A stretch of DNA of 64,000 nt from RUG11247 sp045649485 (GCA_045649485.1 JAZRPZ010000117.1:1-64000); one strand, 5' to 3'; shown: positions 1 through 6,640, counted from the first letter of the stretch. Translations and numbers: made by a program. The notes: a model not told the origin generated them from the sequence alone.

Positions 1-1
1 C

Positions 2-1063
2 ATCCTGAAGGAAACCTTCAACCGCTTCTCCTTCGGCGGTCAGGCCGGTAAGGACCAGCGCGTGTATTATTTCAATACTAAGGAAATCATCGGCAACAAG
101 TACGGCACGCCCAGCGCAGTGCCCTTCCGCGTGGTGGATCACAACATCGGTCTGGACGTGGACATCTCCATCCGCTGCTTCGGCGAATACAGCTACCGCG
201 TGACCAATCCGATGCTGTTCTACGCCAATGTCTGCGGCAATATCGACGGCGACTATACCCGCGATCAGATCGACAGCCAGCTCAAGTCCGAGCTGCTGAC
301 CGCGCTGCAGCCTGCGTTTGCAAAGATTTCCGAAATGGGCATCCGCTACAGCGCGCTGCCGGGCCACACTCTTGAAATCACCGACGCCCTCAACGAGGTG
401 TTGTCCGAGAAGTGGGCGAACCTGCGCGGCGTGGAAATCGTGTCCTTTGGCATGAATTCTGTCAAGGCCTCCGAGGAAGACGAGGCCATGATCAAGGAAC
501 TGCAGCGCAACGCCGTGTTCCGCAACACGAACATGGCTGCCGCCCATCTCGTCGGCGCACAGGCGCAGGCGATGCAGGATGCTGCGAAGAATTCTGGCGG
601 CGCGTTCACCGGCTTCATGGGCATGAACATGGCCCAGGGCGGCGGCATGAATGCAGCTCAGCTGTTCCAGATGGGTCAGCAGCAGGCTCAGCAGCCTGTG
701 CAGCCGTCCGCAGCAAGCGGCTGGAAGTGCAGCTGCGGTGCAACGGCCACCGGAAAGTTCTGCCCCGAGTGCGGCTCAAAGAAGCCCGAGCCTCAGTCCG
801 GCTGGAAGTGTTCCTGCGGTGCCACCGCTACTGGCAAATTCTGCCCGGAGTGCGGTTCGCCCAAGCCCGCCGACGAAGGGTGGACCTGCTCCTGCGGCGC
901 AGTGAACAAGGGCAAGTTCTGCGCAGAATGCGGCGCAAAGAAGCCCGCAGGCGCACCGATCTACCAGTGCGATAAGTGCGGCTGGAAACCCGCCGATCCT
1001 ACCAAAGCTCCGAAATTCTGTCCTGAATGCGGCGACATCTTTGATGAAGAGGATGTCACCTGA
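2..1063 (+). CDS. SPFH (band-7) domain protein with C-terminal zinc ribbons, 5'-truncated by window
   Basis: The reading frame is open from base 2, so the N-terminus lies outside the window; the GTG at base 62 is internal because about 20 in-frame codons precede it. The visible 353 residues begin inside an SPFH/band-7 fold of the YdjI 'virion core protein' type (FNRFSFGGQAGKDQRVYYF, then PFRVVD...DVDISIRCFGEY), followed by a Gly/Met/Gln-rich linker. At the C-terminus are four consecutive zinc ribbons: three short CSCG...FCPECG or FCAECG units and a last CDKCGW...FCPECG unit. SPFH proteins form membrane-associated oligomeric scaffolds and the ribbons probably bind zinc. The substrate or partner is unknown. 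Its base composition is G+C-rich, unlike the A+T-rich parts of the mobile element that follows. Confidence 0.85.
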   Translation: MLKETFNRFSFGGQAGKDQRVYYFNTKEIIGNKYGTPSAVPFRVVDHNIGLDVDISIRCFGEYSYRVTNPMLFYANVCGNIDGDYTRDQIDSQLKSELLTALQPAFAKISEMGIRYSALPGHTLEITDALNEVLSEKWANLRGVEIVSFGMNSVKASEEDEAMIKELQRNAVFRNTNMAAAHLVGAQAQAMQDAAKNSGGAFTGFMGMNMAQGGGMNAAQLFQMGQQQAQQPVQPSAASGWKCSCGATATGKFCPECGSKKPEPQSGWKCSCGATATGKFCPECGSPKPADEGWTCSCGAVNKGKFCAECGAKKPAGAPIYQCDKCGWKPADPTKAPKFCPECGDIFDEEDVT

Positions 1064-1141
1064 TGAGATAAGGTATATGCGTTTCCTATATTCGATCAGT
1101 CGATACGGAATATTTCCGTGATAGACCTCGACCAGAATTCC

Positions 1142-1173
1142 AAGGCGGACAGCCCTGAAGGGTTGTCCGCCTT
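1142..1173. terminator. Strong hairpin between SPFH gene and recombinase gene
   Basis: A 10-bp perfect stem AAGGCGGACA/TGTCCGCCTT encloses a 12-nt loop that can itself pair (CCCT/AGGG). It lies between the stops of two convergent genes, so it probably ends transcription from both sides. There is no clear U-tract on either strand. Confidence 0.55.
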
Positions 1174-1209
1174 ATAGTATGATGTAGTAAATATCTTCAC
1201 GGTGTATTT

Positions 1210-1803
1210 TCAGCTGGTTATTAGTCCAAGGTACTTATACACCGTCGGTCTGCTCAACCCGCACACCCGTGCCAACTCCGAGATATTCATCTTTCCCGAA
1301 GTATAAGCTGGATAATGCTTATAGAAAATCGGTGGAATATCATCCTTTGTTGTCGGCTTTCTTCCCAGCTTTTTACCATTCGCCTTTGCGTTCTGGAGGC
1401 CACTTTTGACTCTGGCGCGAATCATGGACAGTTCAAGCTCTGCAAATACTCCACTCATTTCGAGGAAGGCTTTTGACATTGGATCGATTTCACCATTGCG
1501 GCAGTCGATGGTGATGCTGCCGACGATGATCAGACGCAGATGTTTTTCTTTTATGACGTCGATGATCTGGCACAGCTGTTGCGTGCTGCGGCTCAGGCGG
1601 CTTACTTCAAGAGTGATGATTGTTTCGCCCTCATTCGCCATTTCCAGCAGCATATGGAGGTTCTTTTTGACTTTGGCGTCTCCGTGTTCATATTCGAAGA
1701 TTACTTCGTCAGCTCCGGCGGATTTAAGCTCGCGTATCTGACGATTGATGTCTTGTTTGTCTTCGTTGGTACTGCAGCGCGCATATCCCCAAGTTTTGCT
1801 CAT
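1210..1803 (-). CDS. Serine recombinase (resolvase/invertase family)
   Basis: The protein has 197 residues, the usual size of small resolvase/invertases. It catalyses site-specific DNA strand exchange through a serine nucleophile. The N-terminal catalytic domain shows GYARCSTNEDKQ with Ser11 as the likely nucleophile, then LEVSRLSRS, and the long E helix (AELELSMIRARVKSGLQNAK). The C-terminus is a short helix-turn-helix (ISELARVCGLSRPTVYKYL). An AGGAGG site precedes the ATG. It is the last gene of a minus-strand run with the antirestriction gene. A 12-bp inverted repeat just upstream (1834-1887) is a candidate res or operator site. Likely roles are dimer resolution of an excised circle or inversion; which one cannot be told here. 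Confidence 0.93.
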   Translation of the reverse strand: MSKTWGYARCSTNEDKQDINRQIRELKSAGADEVIFEYEHGDAKVKKNLHMLLEMANEGETIITLEVSRLSRSTQQLCQIIDVIKEKHLRLIIVGSITIDCRNGEIDPMSKAFLEMSGVFAELELSMIRARVKSGLQNAKANGKKLGRKPTTKDDIPPIFYKHYPAYTSGKMNISELARVCGLSRPTVYKYLGLITS

Positions 1804-1833
1804 TATTCCTGACCTCCTGTAAAAGAAAACCCT

Positions 1834-1887
1834 AAATCCCGGAAATCGTTTCGTTTACCGGTTTCATTTACAGATTTTCCGGGATTT
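1834..1887. repeat. 12-bp perfect inverted repeat upstream of the recombinase
   Basis: AAATCCCGGAAA (1834-1845) and TTTCCGGGATTT (1876-1887) are exact reverse complements separated by 30 nt. The spacer holds a partial direct repeat (GTTTCGTTTAC / GGTTTCATTTAC). Inverted binding sites next to a resolvase gene are typical of res sites and of autoregulatory operators. A transcript hairpin is the alternative. Confidence 0.5.
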
Positions 1888-1932
1888 CAGGCGGTTTTCG
1901 GTCGTTCGTTCACTGTTCAATAATTGTACTGT

Positions 1933-2175
1933 TTATTTTGACACACCGTTGACTTCGATCATATGCGCTTCATAGAGTTTTTGAATATCCTGTCGCAAAT
2001 CGTATAACGCAGAACCTATCGTGTCATACGCTCCGGCAGAAATCGGTCTTTCATTCTCTAAGCCCAGCCTTCTCAGCGGTAACGCATCGGTTTCGTAGAT
2101 GACAACTGCTCCTTCAATCCTGAGTCGAATATCGTGCAGCAGGTTTGTTGCTACATCCATGTATGCTTCTTCCAT
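1933..2175 (-). CDS. Small acidic hypothetical protein
   Basis: The product has 80 residues starting MEEAYMDVATNLLHD. The start was chosen because GGAGGG lies 7 nt before this ATG; an in-frame ATG five codons upstream falls before that site. I do not recognise a family. The sequence is predicted helical and acidic, without membrane segments or cysteine motifs. It lies between the ArdC-like gene and the serine recombinase, in the same direction, and is probably co-transcribed with them. Confidence 0.6.
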   Translation of the reverse strand: MEEAYMDVATNLLHDIRLRIEGAVVIYETDALPLRRLGLENERPISAGAYDTIGSALYDLRQDIQKLYEAHMIEVNGVSK

Positions 2176-2192
2176 CGTATTTCCCTCCATAT

Positions 2193-2217
2193 GGAGCAGC
2201 GGTTAAACCGCTGCTCC
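2193..2217. other. Stable hairpin overlapping the antirestriction stop codon
   Basis: An 11-bp perfect stem GGAGCAGCGGT/ACCGCTGCTCC with a 3-nt loop spans the stop codon of the ArdC-like gene and ends just before the RBS of the next gene. It has no U-tract. It could be a processing or attenuation structure setting the ratio of the two products. Confidence 0.5.
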
Positions 2218-3030
2218 CAGAATCATATTTACTGCTTTTTCAGCTTTGCCTGCTGCGCTGACGATGAAACGCTTGTCGTTTTGCAGCACTTGCAGCCAGT
2301 TCTGAACGTAAGCTGCGCTATTGCGGAAGCTTCGGGAGGTTTCGAGGCCCGCGTGGTTGACCAGAGTTGCCGCGCCTATCTCTGCGATCAGCTCTTCTTT
2401 GCTGTAGGCTTCAGAGCCAAAGAACGCGGTCTTTTCCAGACGGTCGAGACGGGTTTTGTGTCCTGTGCTGTGAATCATTTCGTGGAATGCCGTGCTGTAA
2501 TACTCAGCGGTTTCCTTGAACTGAGCAAGTAGCGGGAGTGTGATGCTATCGGTGGAAGGTCTGTAGAAGGCTTGGTCGCCTGCTTCATGGTTCAGCCTGA
2601 CGCCGCTCGTCTGGATATATCCAGCAATGATGGCTTCTGCGGTCTGGTCAGCGGCCACGGTGTTCGGCAGCTCCTGCGTATGCTTCGCGGTCAAGCCTTC
2701 GCACTGGTCGATGTGGAACACGTTGAAGTAACGGAGGAAGGGGATCTGCTTGACCTCTTCGGTGTCGGGATCTTTTTCCTCAATCCTCTGCCAGAAGACG
2801 ACCATGCTGCTTTTTTCACCCTTCCGGACTTTGCCGCCTTCAGCCTGACACTGGTTGAAAGTGACATATTCGCCGGGACGACCAAGCAGCATCTGATTCA
2901 GAAGGCTGTAAGGCTTGCCGGTTGCGTGGCTGACAGCGTTTCCGACGCTGATCCAGGGCTTTTCCCACGGGATGATTCCGTTTTCGAGCTGTTCCATGAT
3001 GCGATTCGTGACTTCCTGATAAAGATCCAT
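2203..3030 (-). CDS. ArdC-like antirestriction protein (ssDNA-binding N-domain plus zincin metallopeptidase)
   Basis: The protein has 275 residues. Members of this family protect incoming conjugative DNA from restriction. The N-terminus (EVTNRIMEQLENGIIPWEKPW) is the hallmark of the ArdC N-terminal/DUF1738 ssDNA-binding domain. The middle and C-terminal part is a zincin-like domain with HEMIHSTGH (His183, Glu184, His187 of the HExxH motif) and a downstream KEELIAEIGAA segment that usually supplies the third ligand region. The length is normal for stand-alone ArdC-type proteins. It sits in a minus-strand operon driven from 3500-3528, behind a structured leader at 3054-3149. Antirestriction activity is inferred from the family. 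Confidence 0.88.
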   Translation of the reverse strand: MDLYQEVTNRIMEQLENGIIPWEKPWISVGNAVSHATGKPYSLLNQMLLGRPGEYVTFNQCQAEGGKVRKGEKSSMVVFWQRIEEKDPDTEEVKQIPFLRYFNVFHIDQCEGLTAKHTQELPNTVAADQTAEAIIAGYIQTSGVRLNHEAGDQAFYRPSTDSITLPLLAQFKETAEYYSTAFHEMIHSTGHKTRLDRLEKTAFFGSEAYSKEELIAEIGAATLVNHAGLETSRSFRNSAAYVQNWLQVLQNDKRFIVSAAGKAEKAVNMILGAAV

Positions 3031-3053
3031 TTTTATGCTCCTTCCTATTGCGT

Positions 3054-3149
3054 GGGGAGCAGTTCGTGTGGTAGAATGAACATGCTCCCCGGTTTGTGTA
3101 GTGACTTACTGAGGTGCGTTTGCCGGAGTGATGTGGTAGTTGCTCCGGC
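3054..3149 (-). promoter_or_regulatory. Twin-hairpin leader of the antirestriction gene with a shared loop motif
   Basis: There are two hairpins between the coiled-coil gene and the ArdC-like gene: GGGGAGCA/TGCTCCCC (3054-3061, 3083-3090) and GCCGGAG/CTCCGGC (3122-3128, 3143-3149). On the transcribed minus strand both loops contain CTACCAC. A shared loop on different stems suggests a recognised RNA or DNA element. Its function is unknown. Confidence 0.45.
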
Positions 3150-3151
3150 TT

Positions 3152-3436
3152 TTAGTTTGCAACTGCGACGTTGAAGCGGCGGGTCGTGGAGGTCTTGCCG
3201 TACTCCTGCCAGACTTCCGGCAGATCCTTGCGCAGCGCAGTGGTATCGATACGGGTCGAGGTGACGGTCTTCCAAGTGACCTTGAACGCGCCTGCGGTGA
3301 TGGTGTCAGTGTCCTCTGCGGTCATGTGAGCTTTTATCTCGTTCTGAATCGCTTCGATTTCGGCGTTGAGATCGTCGGCCATCTTGCGGAGTTCTGCCAG
3401 TTCGGTGAGCTTGCTGATGATTTCGTTGGTTGCCAT
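3152..3436 (-). CDS. Small coiled-coil protein, phage/ICE accessory type
   Basis: The product has 94 residues starting MATNEIISKLTELAELRKMADD. AAGGAGG lies at normal spacing before this ATG, whereas the longer frame has no such site. The N-terminal half is a strongly predicted coiled coil (heptad-like, many Leu/Glu). The C-terminal half (FKVTWKTVTSTRIDTTALRK...TSTTRRFNV) resembles small proteins often found near YqaJ-type recombinases in clostridial phages and elements; that resemblance is from memory, not a search. It is the first gene of the minus-strand run to the recombinase, 12-nt-motif hairpins following it. Function unknown. Confidence 0.72.
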   Translation of the reverse strand: MATNEIISKLTELAELRKMADDLNAEIEAIQNEIKAHMTAEDTDTITAGAFKVTWKTVTSTRIDTTALRKDLPEVWQEYGKTSTTRRFNVAVAN

Positions 3437-3499
3437 TGTGGAATCCTCCTTCGTGTTTGTCATGAAGCGTTTTCTTGTTTCTTTCAACCTTGTAGTTAC

Positions 3500-3528
3500 A
3501 TTATAAATGATTTCCTTTATTTTGTCAA
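3500..3528 (-). promoter_or_regulatory. Consensus sigma-A promoter for the minus-strand antirestriction operon
   Basis: Read on the minus strand: TTGACA (3528-3523), a 17-nt spacer, TATAAT (3505-3500). Both hexamers are perfect consensus. It faces the coiled-coil, ArdC-like, small protein and recombinase genes. Confidence 0.8.
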
Positions 3529-3568
3529 TAGATTCATAAAGATTTTCGTTGATTTTTTCTGTGTATAA

Positions 3569-3597
3569 TTGACAGATGAAAGAGAAGCCTGTATAAT
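3569..3597 (+). promoter_or_regulatory. Consensus sigma-A promoter for the small HTH regulator
   Basis: TTGACA (3569-3574), a 17-nt spacer and TATAAT (3592-3597), both perfect. It is divergent from the promoter at 3500-3528, with about 40 bp between the two -35 boxes. Confidence 0.82.
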
Positions 3598-3615
3598 AAC
3601 ATCGGAGGGATTGAC

Positions 3616-3825
3616 ATGACTATTTCACAGAAAATCAAGATGGCACTTGCTTACAAGGGAATGAGCGAAGCGGACCTCGCCCGTGCCGTGGGTTCCAGTC
3701 CGCAAGCCTTCAATCAGCGCATGAAGACCGGCAAGTTTTCCTCCGAAGAGATGGAGAAGATCGCCGAGGCTCTGGAAGCCAACTATTATTTCGGCTTTGA
3801 GTTCAAGGACGGCACAAAGGTATAA
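3616..3825 (+). CDS. Small Cro/CI-type helix-turn-helix regulator
   Basis: The protein has 69 residues, essentially one HTH domain: IKMALAYKGMSEADLARAVGSSPQAFNQRMKTGKF is the five-helix XRE fold with the recognition helix at SSPQAFNQRM. A GGAGGG site precedes the ATG. It has its own consensus promoter, divergent from the antirestriction/recombinase operon, and is followed by a terminator. This arrangement is that of a switch repressor acting on the shared 63-bp promoter region. That target is inferred, not seen. Confidence 0.85.
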   Translation: MTISQKIKMALAYKGMSEADLARAVGSSPQAFNQRMKTGKFSSEEMEKIAEALEANYYFGFEFKDGTKV

Positions 3826-3833
3826 ACGCAAAA

Positions 3834-3873
3834 AAGCGGGAACAGCCAACGTTATGTCGAGCTGTTCCCGTTT
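3834..3873 (+). terminator. Terminator of the HTH gene
   Basis: A stem of about 12 bp (AGCGGGAACAGC pairing with GCTGTTCCCGTT, one wobble) with a 14-nt loop, starting 9 nt after the stop and followed by a short T-tract. Confidence 0.7.
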
Positions 3874-3983
3874 GGTGTATAGGGAGGGCGGTAGTATTTG
3901 GGAAAATTCAAGATTCGCGACCCAGTAGGCCCCCGGTCTGGCCTTCCGCAAAACTAAATCGCATTTCAGTTTCCCCGTTGTCG

Positions 3984-4274
3984 TTATCGTTTGCCGAAGA
4001 TCCCATCCAGCATACTGTTTATCTTCTGCTGGGCTCTCTTCAGACTGCTTTCATCCACATCCGCTTGCCATTTGGGGCTTTTCATATACCGTTCAATCAA
4101 CTTCGGAAGCATCTCTATGACTTCCGCTTTGGCACTCTCTGCCACAAGGTCGGCATATTCGCAAAACTGGTCAATGTGGCGATAGTGATATGGATTATCA
4201 TTCCCGTGCCGTTCCATGTACATCAGATGCTTTTGAGTCCGGGCACGCTCTCTGTAATGATTACTTAAGGACAA
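3984..4274 (-). CDS. Hypothetical protein paired with a ribbon-helix-helix protein (TTG start)
   Basis: The protein has 96 residues (MSLSNHYRERARTQKHLMYMERH...FGKR). It starts at TTG; AAGGAGG about 9 nt upstream, inside the preceding gene, supports this start. It overlaps the RHH gene by 14 nt, so translation is probably coupled. The sequence is hydrophilic and helical with many charged residues and no recognisable motif. The small-DNA-binder plus overlapping-partner layout resembles toxin-antitoxin or partition pairs, but no catalytic toxin motif is visible, so I leave the function open. Confidence 0.62.
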   Translation of the reverse strand: MSLSNHYRERARTQKHLMYMERHGNDNPYHYRHIDQFCEYADLVAESAKAEVIEMLPKLIERYMKSPKWQADVDESSLKRAQQKINSMLDGIFGKR

Positions 4275-4413
4275 TTTTTATGACCTCCTTTTCCTTGAAA
4301 AATCTATCCAATAGGCTTCTGGTGATTTCTGAAATCGTGGTATCGGTTTCCTTCGCGATTTCGTCGAGTTTTTCTTTGTCTTGTTTTGAGATTCTAACTC
4401 CAATGTGGGCCAT
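4261..4413 (-). CDS. Ribbon-helix-helix (CopG/Arc-like) DNA-binding protein
   Basis: The protein has 50 residues starting MAHIGVRISKQDKEKLDEIA. The start was chosen because GGAGG lies just upstream of this ATG; the frame further upstream reads through a hairpin-rich region. The short beta strand (IGVRIS) followed by two helices (KQDKEKLDEIAKETD, TISEITRSLLDRFF) is the RHH fold, which binds DNA as a dimer. It overlaps the 96-residue partner gene. It probably autoregulates this pair. Confidence 0.75.
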   Translation of the reverse strand: MAHIGVRISKQDKEKLDEIAKETDTTISEITRSLLDRFFKEKEVIKIVLK

Positions 4414-4547
4414 GTTCAGGCCTCCTTTCATATTTTCTCTATTGGATATGGAGAATCGGAATAGAGGATTGTTCAACGCTGTCCAACGCATAGATAGATC
4501 TGGAAACAGTCCCGGGAACGCGAAGCATTGTCGGGCTGTTGGCGGGG

Positions 4548-4570
4548 TGTGGGGGAACCTTTCCCCCACA
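4548..4570. terminator. Compact G/C hairpin in the 4414-4717 gap
   Basis: A 10-bp perfect stem TGTGGGGGAA/TTCCCCCACA with a 3-nt loop, lying between the divergent RHH and DUF4238 genes. It resembles an isolated terminator, but no gene obviously ends at it. The rest of the 304-bp gap holds the inverted repeat at 4574-4647 and no other feature I can support. Confidence 0.45.
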
Positions 4571-4573
4571 AAC

Positions 4574-4647
4574 AAAGACTTTTCCTAAAAGGTTTTCGCA
4601 AGAATGTTCCTTTATATTTTTCACGAAAACCATTTAGGAAAGTCTTT
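4574..4647. repeat. Long imperfect inverted repeat upstream of the DUF4238 gene
   Basis: The left arm 4574-4598 (AAAGACTTTTCCTAAA...TTTTCG) and right arm 4624-4647 are near-perfect reverse complements over about 24 bp, with one extra base and one mismatch, around a 25-nt centre. It starts four bases after the 4548-4570 hairpin and ends 70 bp before the DUF4238 start. It could be an operator, an insertion scar or a transcript hairpin insulating the cargo gene. Confidence 0.55.
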
Positions 4648-4717
4648 CGTTGATCTCCAAATTTCAAAATTACGTGATATACTGAGAACAGATATACACA
4701 TCTGGAAAGGACAACTT

Positions 4718-5884
4718 ATGGCAATACAAAAGAAACAGCATTATGTTCCCCAATTCTATATGAAGAATTTTGCGAATGAGAAAGGAAGAATATTTCTTCT
4801 TCAAACTGCTGACTACTCTGTAAGGCGCGATATTCCATACAAAAGCCAGTGCACTATAGACTATTTCTATGGCAAAGATGGAGTTGTCGAAAATATATTA
4901 AGCAAAAAGGAAGCTGAATGGAGTGCTGTTATCCGAAAGCTTCTGAATGAAGAAGCTATTGCAGAAAAAGAAATCTGCGTTATTCGAGAATTCGTGATAT
5001 ATCAGCGTCAAAGAACCGAGGCTGAAGATCAAAATCAGCAAGACGAAAAAAGTGCCGTTATTAAAGAAGTGGCAAAGATGGTATGTTCCCATGAGGGACT
5101 TGAATATGACGAAGAAATAGTTGGCGATTATAGCAAAAAAAATGCTAAAGAAATTACACCTCCCGCAGAAAGCTTACAAATGGTTCAACGTATTGAACCT
5201 TTGATTCAAGATCTTTCTATGAAGGTGATCTGCTATAATACACAACATGAATTAGTGTATTCTGATGCTCCTGTTGTTTTTATCAATCCATTCTTTCCGA
5301 GTGCAATTGGATATGGAAGCATGGGACTAATTATTTTGGTGCCCATCTCTAAGAATAAACTTCTTGTTTTGTTCGATCAAGGAGTTTATAGTTGTGATAC
5401 ATCTCGATTCTATGTACCATCCAATGACGAAGACGAAGTGGTTCATCTAAACGTTCTGCAGTTAATATCTGCAAACGAGCGAGTGATGGCTCATTCGGAT
5501 ACCGAATTCTCTTTTTTTGATGAATCTGCAAAATCTGCGCGAGTGAAAAATCGCGAAGCACAGCCCACACGAACCTTGGGAGATTTAGACAACAAATTGA
5601 TAGTTACTTCAATGAGAAAATGTATTTATCCCCATGAGTGGAATTTTGTCAAGATGATCAGAAAGGCCAAAAAGATACCCTTCCCTTGCCGTGAAGCCGT
5701 GTATCGAGAATGGTCTCCAGAATGGGAAAATAAATTGGAGGCAAAAGTACATTTCATGCCTTCTGTTATGACAAGTATACCTAAGGGCATGACAGATAAA
5801 GAGCTAGTTGGTGGATTTCAGAAAATGGCCAGTTTTGCCAAGGAATATTGGCGCAACCGATCCTTACGCATCAAGAACCACTGA
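4718..5884 (+). CDS. DUF4238-family protein (A+T-rich cargo gene)
   Basis: The protein has 388 residues from MAIQKKQHYVPQFYMKNFAN; GGAAAGGA lies just before this ATG, and the upstream in-frame ATG falls inside the inverted repeat. The N-terminal HYVPQFYMKNF motif with a nearby KSQC segment is diagnostic of DUF4238. No transmembrane segment or signal peptide is seen. DUF4238 has no firmly assigned biochemical function known to me. Codons are visibly A/T-ending and the gene is A+T-rich compared with all neighbours, which suggests separate acquisition. Its place in a mobile element as a lone plus-strand cargo gene makes a defence or toxin-like role possible, but this is speculation. Confidence 0.85.
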   Translation: MAIQKKQHYVPQFYMKNFANEKGRIFLLQTADYSVRRDIPYKSQCTIDYFYGKDGVVENILSKKEAEWSAVIRKLLNEEAIAEKEICVIREFVIYQRQRTEAEDQNQQDEKSAVIKEVAKMVCSHEGLEYDEEIVGDYSKKNAKEITPPAESLQMVQRIEPLIQDLSMKVICYNTQHELVYSDAPVVFINPFFPSAIGYGSMGLIILVPISKNKLLVLFDQGVYSCDTSRFYVPSNDEDEVVHLNVLQLISANERVMAHSDTEFSFFDESAKSARVKNREAQPTRTLGDLDNKLIVTSMRKCIYPHEWNFVKMIRKAKKIPFPCREAVYREWSPEWENKLEAKVHFMPSVMTSIPKGMTDKELVGGFQKMASFAKEYWRNRSLRIKNH

Positions 5885-5909
5885 CTTTAGGGCGTATACA
5901 TGTTATAAT
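5881..5909 (+). promoter_or_regulatory. Promoter overlapping the DUF4238 stop
   Basis: CTGACT (5881-5886), a 17-nt spacer and TATAAT (5904-5909). It is followed by a 7-bp inverted repeat ATGTATC/GATACAT (5908-5914, 5941-5947) that could be an operator. It would drive the small gene at 5985. Confidence 0.55.
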
Positions 5910-5984
5910 GTATCCAAAATATGTACCATGCTATCCACAAGATACATCCAACAATCCAAATGATGCTTTGGAGTGATTGAAACT

Positions 5985-6161
5985 ATGAATGACATGCCCC
6001 GCAGACTGAAGCCTTACTTCCTGCTGAAGATCCTGGAGGAATACACGGACGAAAATCATCATCTTAATCAGTACGAACCAATCCAACTGGGTTTGAATTT
6101 GGCACAGGGACTGGTAAGTGTAGAAGATTGTATACAGTGGATCGAAAAACATAAGATATAA
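5985..6161 (+). CDS. Small hypothetical protein, possible fragment of a WYL-type regulator
   Basis: The product has 58 residues (MNDMPRRLKPYFLLKILEEYTDENH...). A GTG four codons upstream is also possible, but GGAG fits the ATG better. The opening RRLKPYFLLKILEEYTDENH resembles the first helices of WYL-domain regulators; the remainder does not match them. A promoter at 5881-5909 and a terminator at 6172-6199 frame it. It may be a degraded regulator or an independent small protein. It overlaps the tail of the minus-strand frame at 6068-6424, and both cannot be fully real. Confidence 0.45.
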   Translation: MNDMPRRLKPYFLLKILEEYTDENHHLNQYEPIQLGLNLAQGLVSVEDCIQWIEKHKI

Positions 6162-6424
6162 TAATAGCAAAAAAGAGGATGCTTGATGGCATCCTCTTTA
6201 TCGTTTGTGCATTGTGTTGCGCCCGCTATTCGGTTCAAAATCTCTGTGTAGTGCGGCTCATACGGCAACCACGCCGCCATATAGCGGCAGTATGTCATGC
6301 GTTCGTCCAATTCGATTTCAAGCGCGGCATCCTGTCGGAAATAAGGATCGGAGAGGTCGGGAAGGAAGTAGCTGACGAGGTAGCTGTAGATGGGTTCGTG
6401 GGCATTGATGTATTCGGCGGTCAT
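6068..6424 (-). CDS. Hypothetical protein, C-terminus probably shifted by a 1-nt indel
   Basis: The first 75 or so residues (MTAEYINAHEPIYSYLVSYFLPDLSDP...WLPYEPHYTEI) look like a genuine soluble protein, and the ATG directly abuts the stop of the zinc-finger gene upstream. The last 40 or so codons run through the terminator hairpin at 6172-6199 and antisense to the small plus-strand gene, and look like non-coding sequence. In the neighbouring frame a TAA at 6198-6200 lies exactly at the hairpin base, where a natural stop is expected. A single-base indel near 6240 is the likely cause. Function unknown. Confidence 0.5.
   Translation of the reverse strand: MTAEYINAHEPIYSYLVSYFLPDLSDPYFRQDAALEIELDERMTYCRYMAAWLPYEPHYTEILNRIAGATQCTNDKEDAIKHPLFCYYYILCFSIHCIQSSTLTSPCAKFKPSWIGSY
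6172..6199. terminator. Bidirectional terminator
   Basis: An 11-bp stem AAAGAGGATGC/GCATCCTCTTT with a 6-nt loop. On the minus strand it is followed by six T, so it mainly ends the 6910-6198 operon; on the plus strand it follows the small gene at 5985-6161. Confidence 0.75.
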
Positions 6425-6622
6425 TCAACTGACCTCCCGGATCGGAAGGCCCAACTCATAGCGCCGCATGCGTTCGGGAATGACATATGCATAGTTGCAA
6501 TCGTTACAGCAGCGCGCGCCGATTCTTGTATTAACAGGATCTGGATTATGGCCGAAGCCAACAAATTTCTTGTTGCAGATGCAGCAGCGTTGGTTTCTAT
6601 TTTGGATGGAATATTCAGACAT
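6425..6622 (-). CDS. Small zinc-finger-like protein of mobile elements
   Basis: The protein has 65 residues. Two Cys pairs flank a conserved core: CCICNKKFVGFGHNPDPV then CCNDCNYAYVIPERMRR. The CxxC...NPxPV...CCxxCN...VIPxR pattern recurs in small phage and ICE proteins of gut Firmicutes, usually annotated hypothetical. It probably binds one zinc ion. It is the middle gene of a minus-strand run: 18 nt after the 89-residue gene, and its stop is followed immediately by the next ATG. Confidence 0.72.
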   Translation of the reverse strand: MSEYSIQNRNQRCCICNKKFVGFGHNPDPVNTRIGARCCNDCNYAYVIPERMRRYELGLPIREVS

Positions 6623-6640
6623 TATGTTTTCCTCCTGAGT

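Noticed and set aside
62..64. GTG as the start of the SPFH gene
   Set aside because: The frame is open to the window edge and the upstream codons fit the SPFH domain, so the gene is truncated and this codon is an internal valine.
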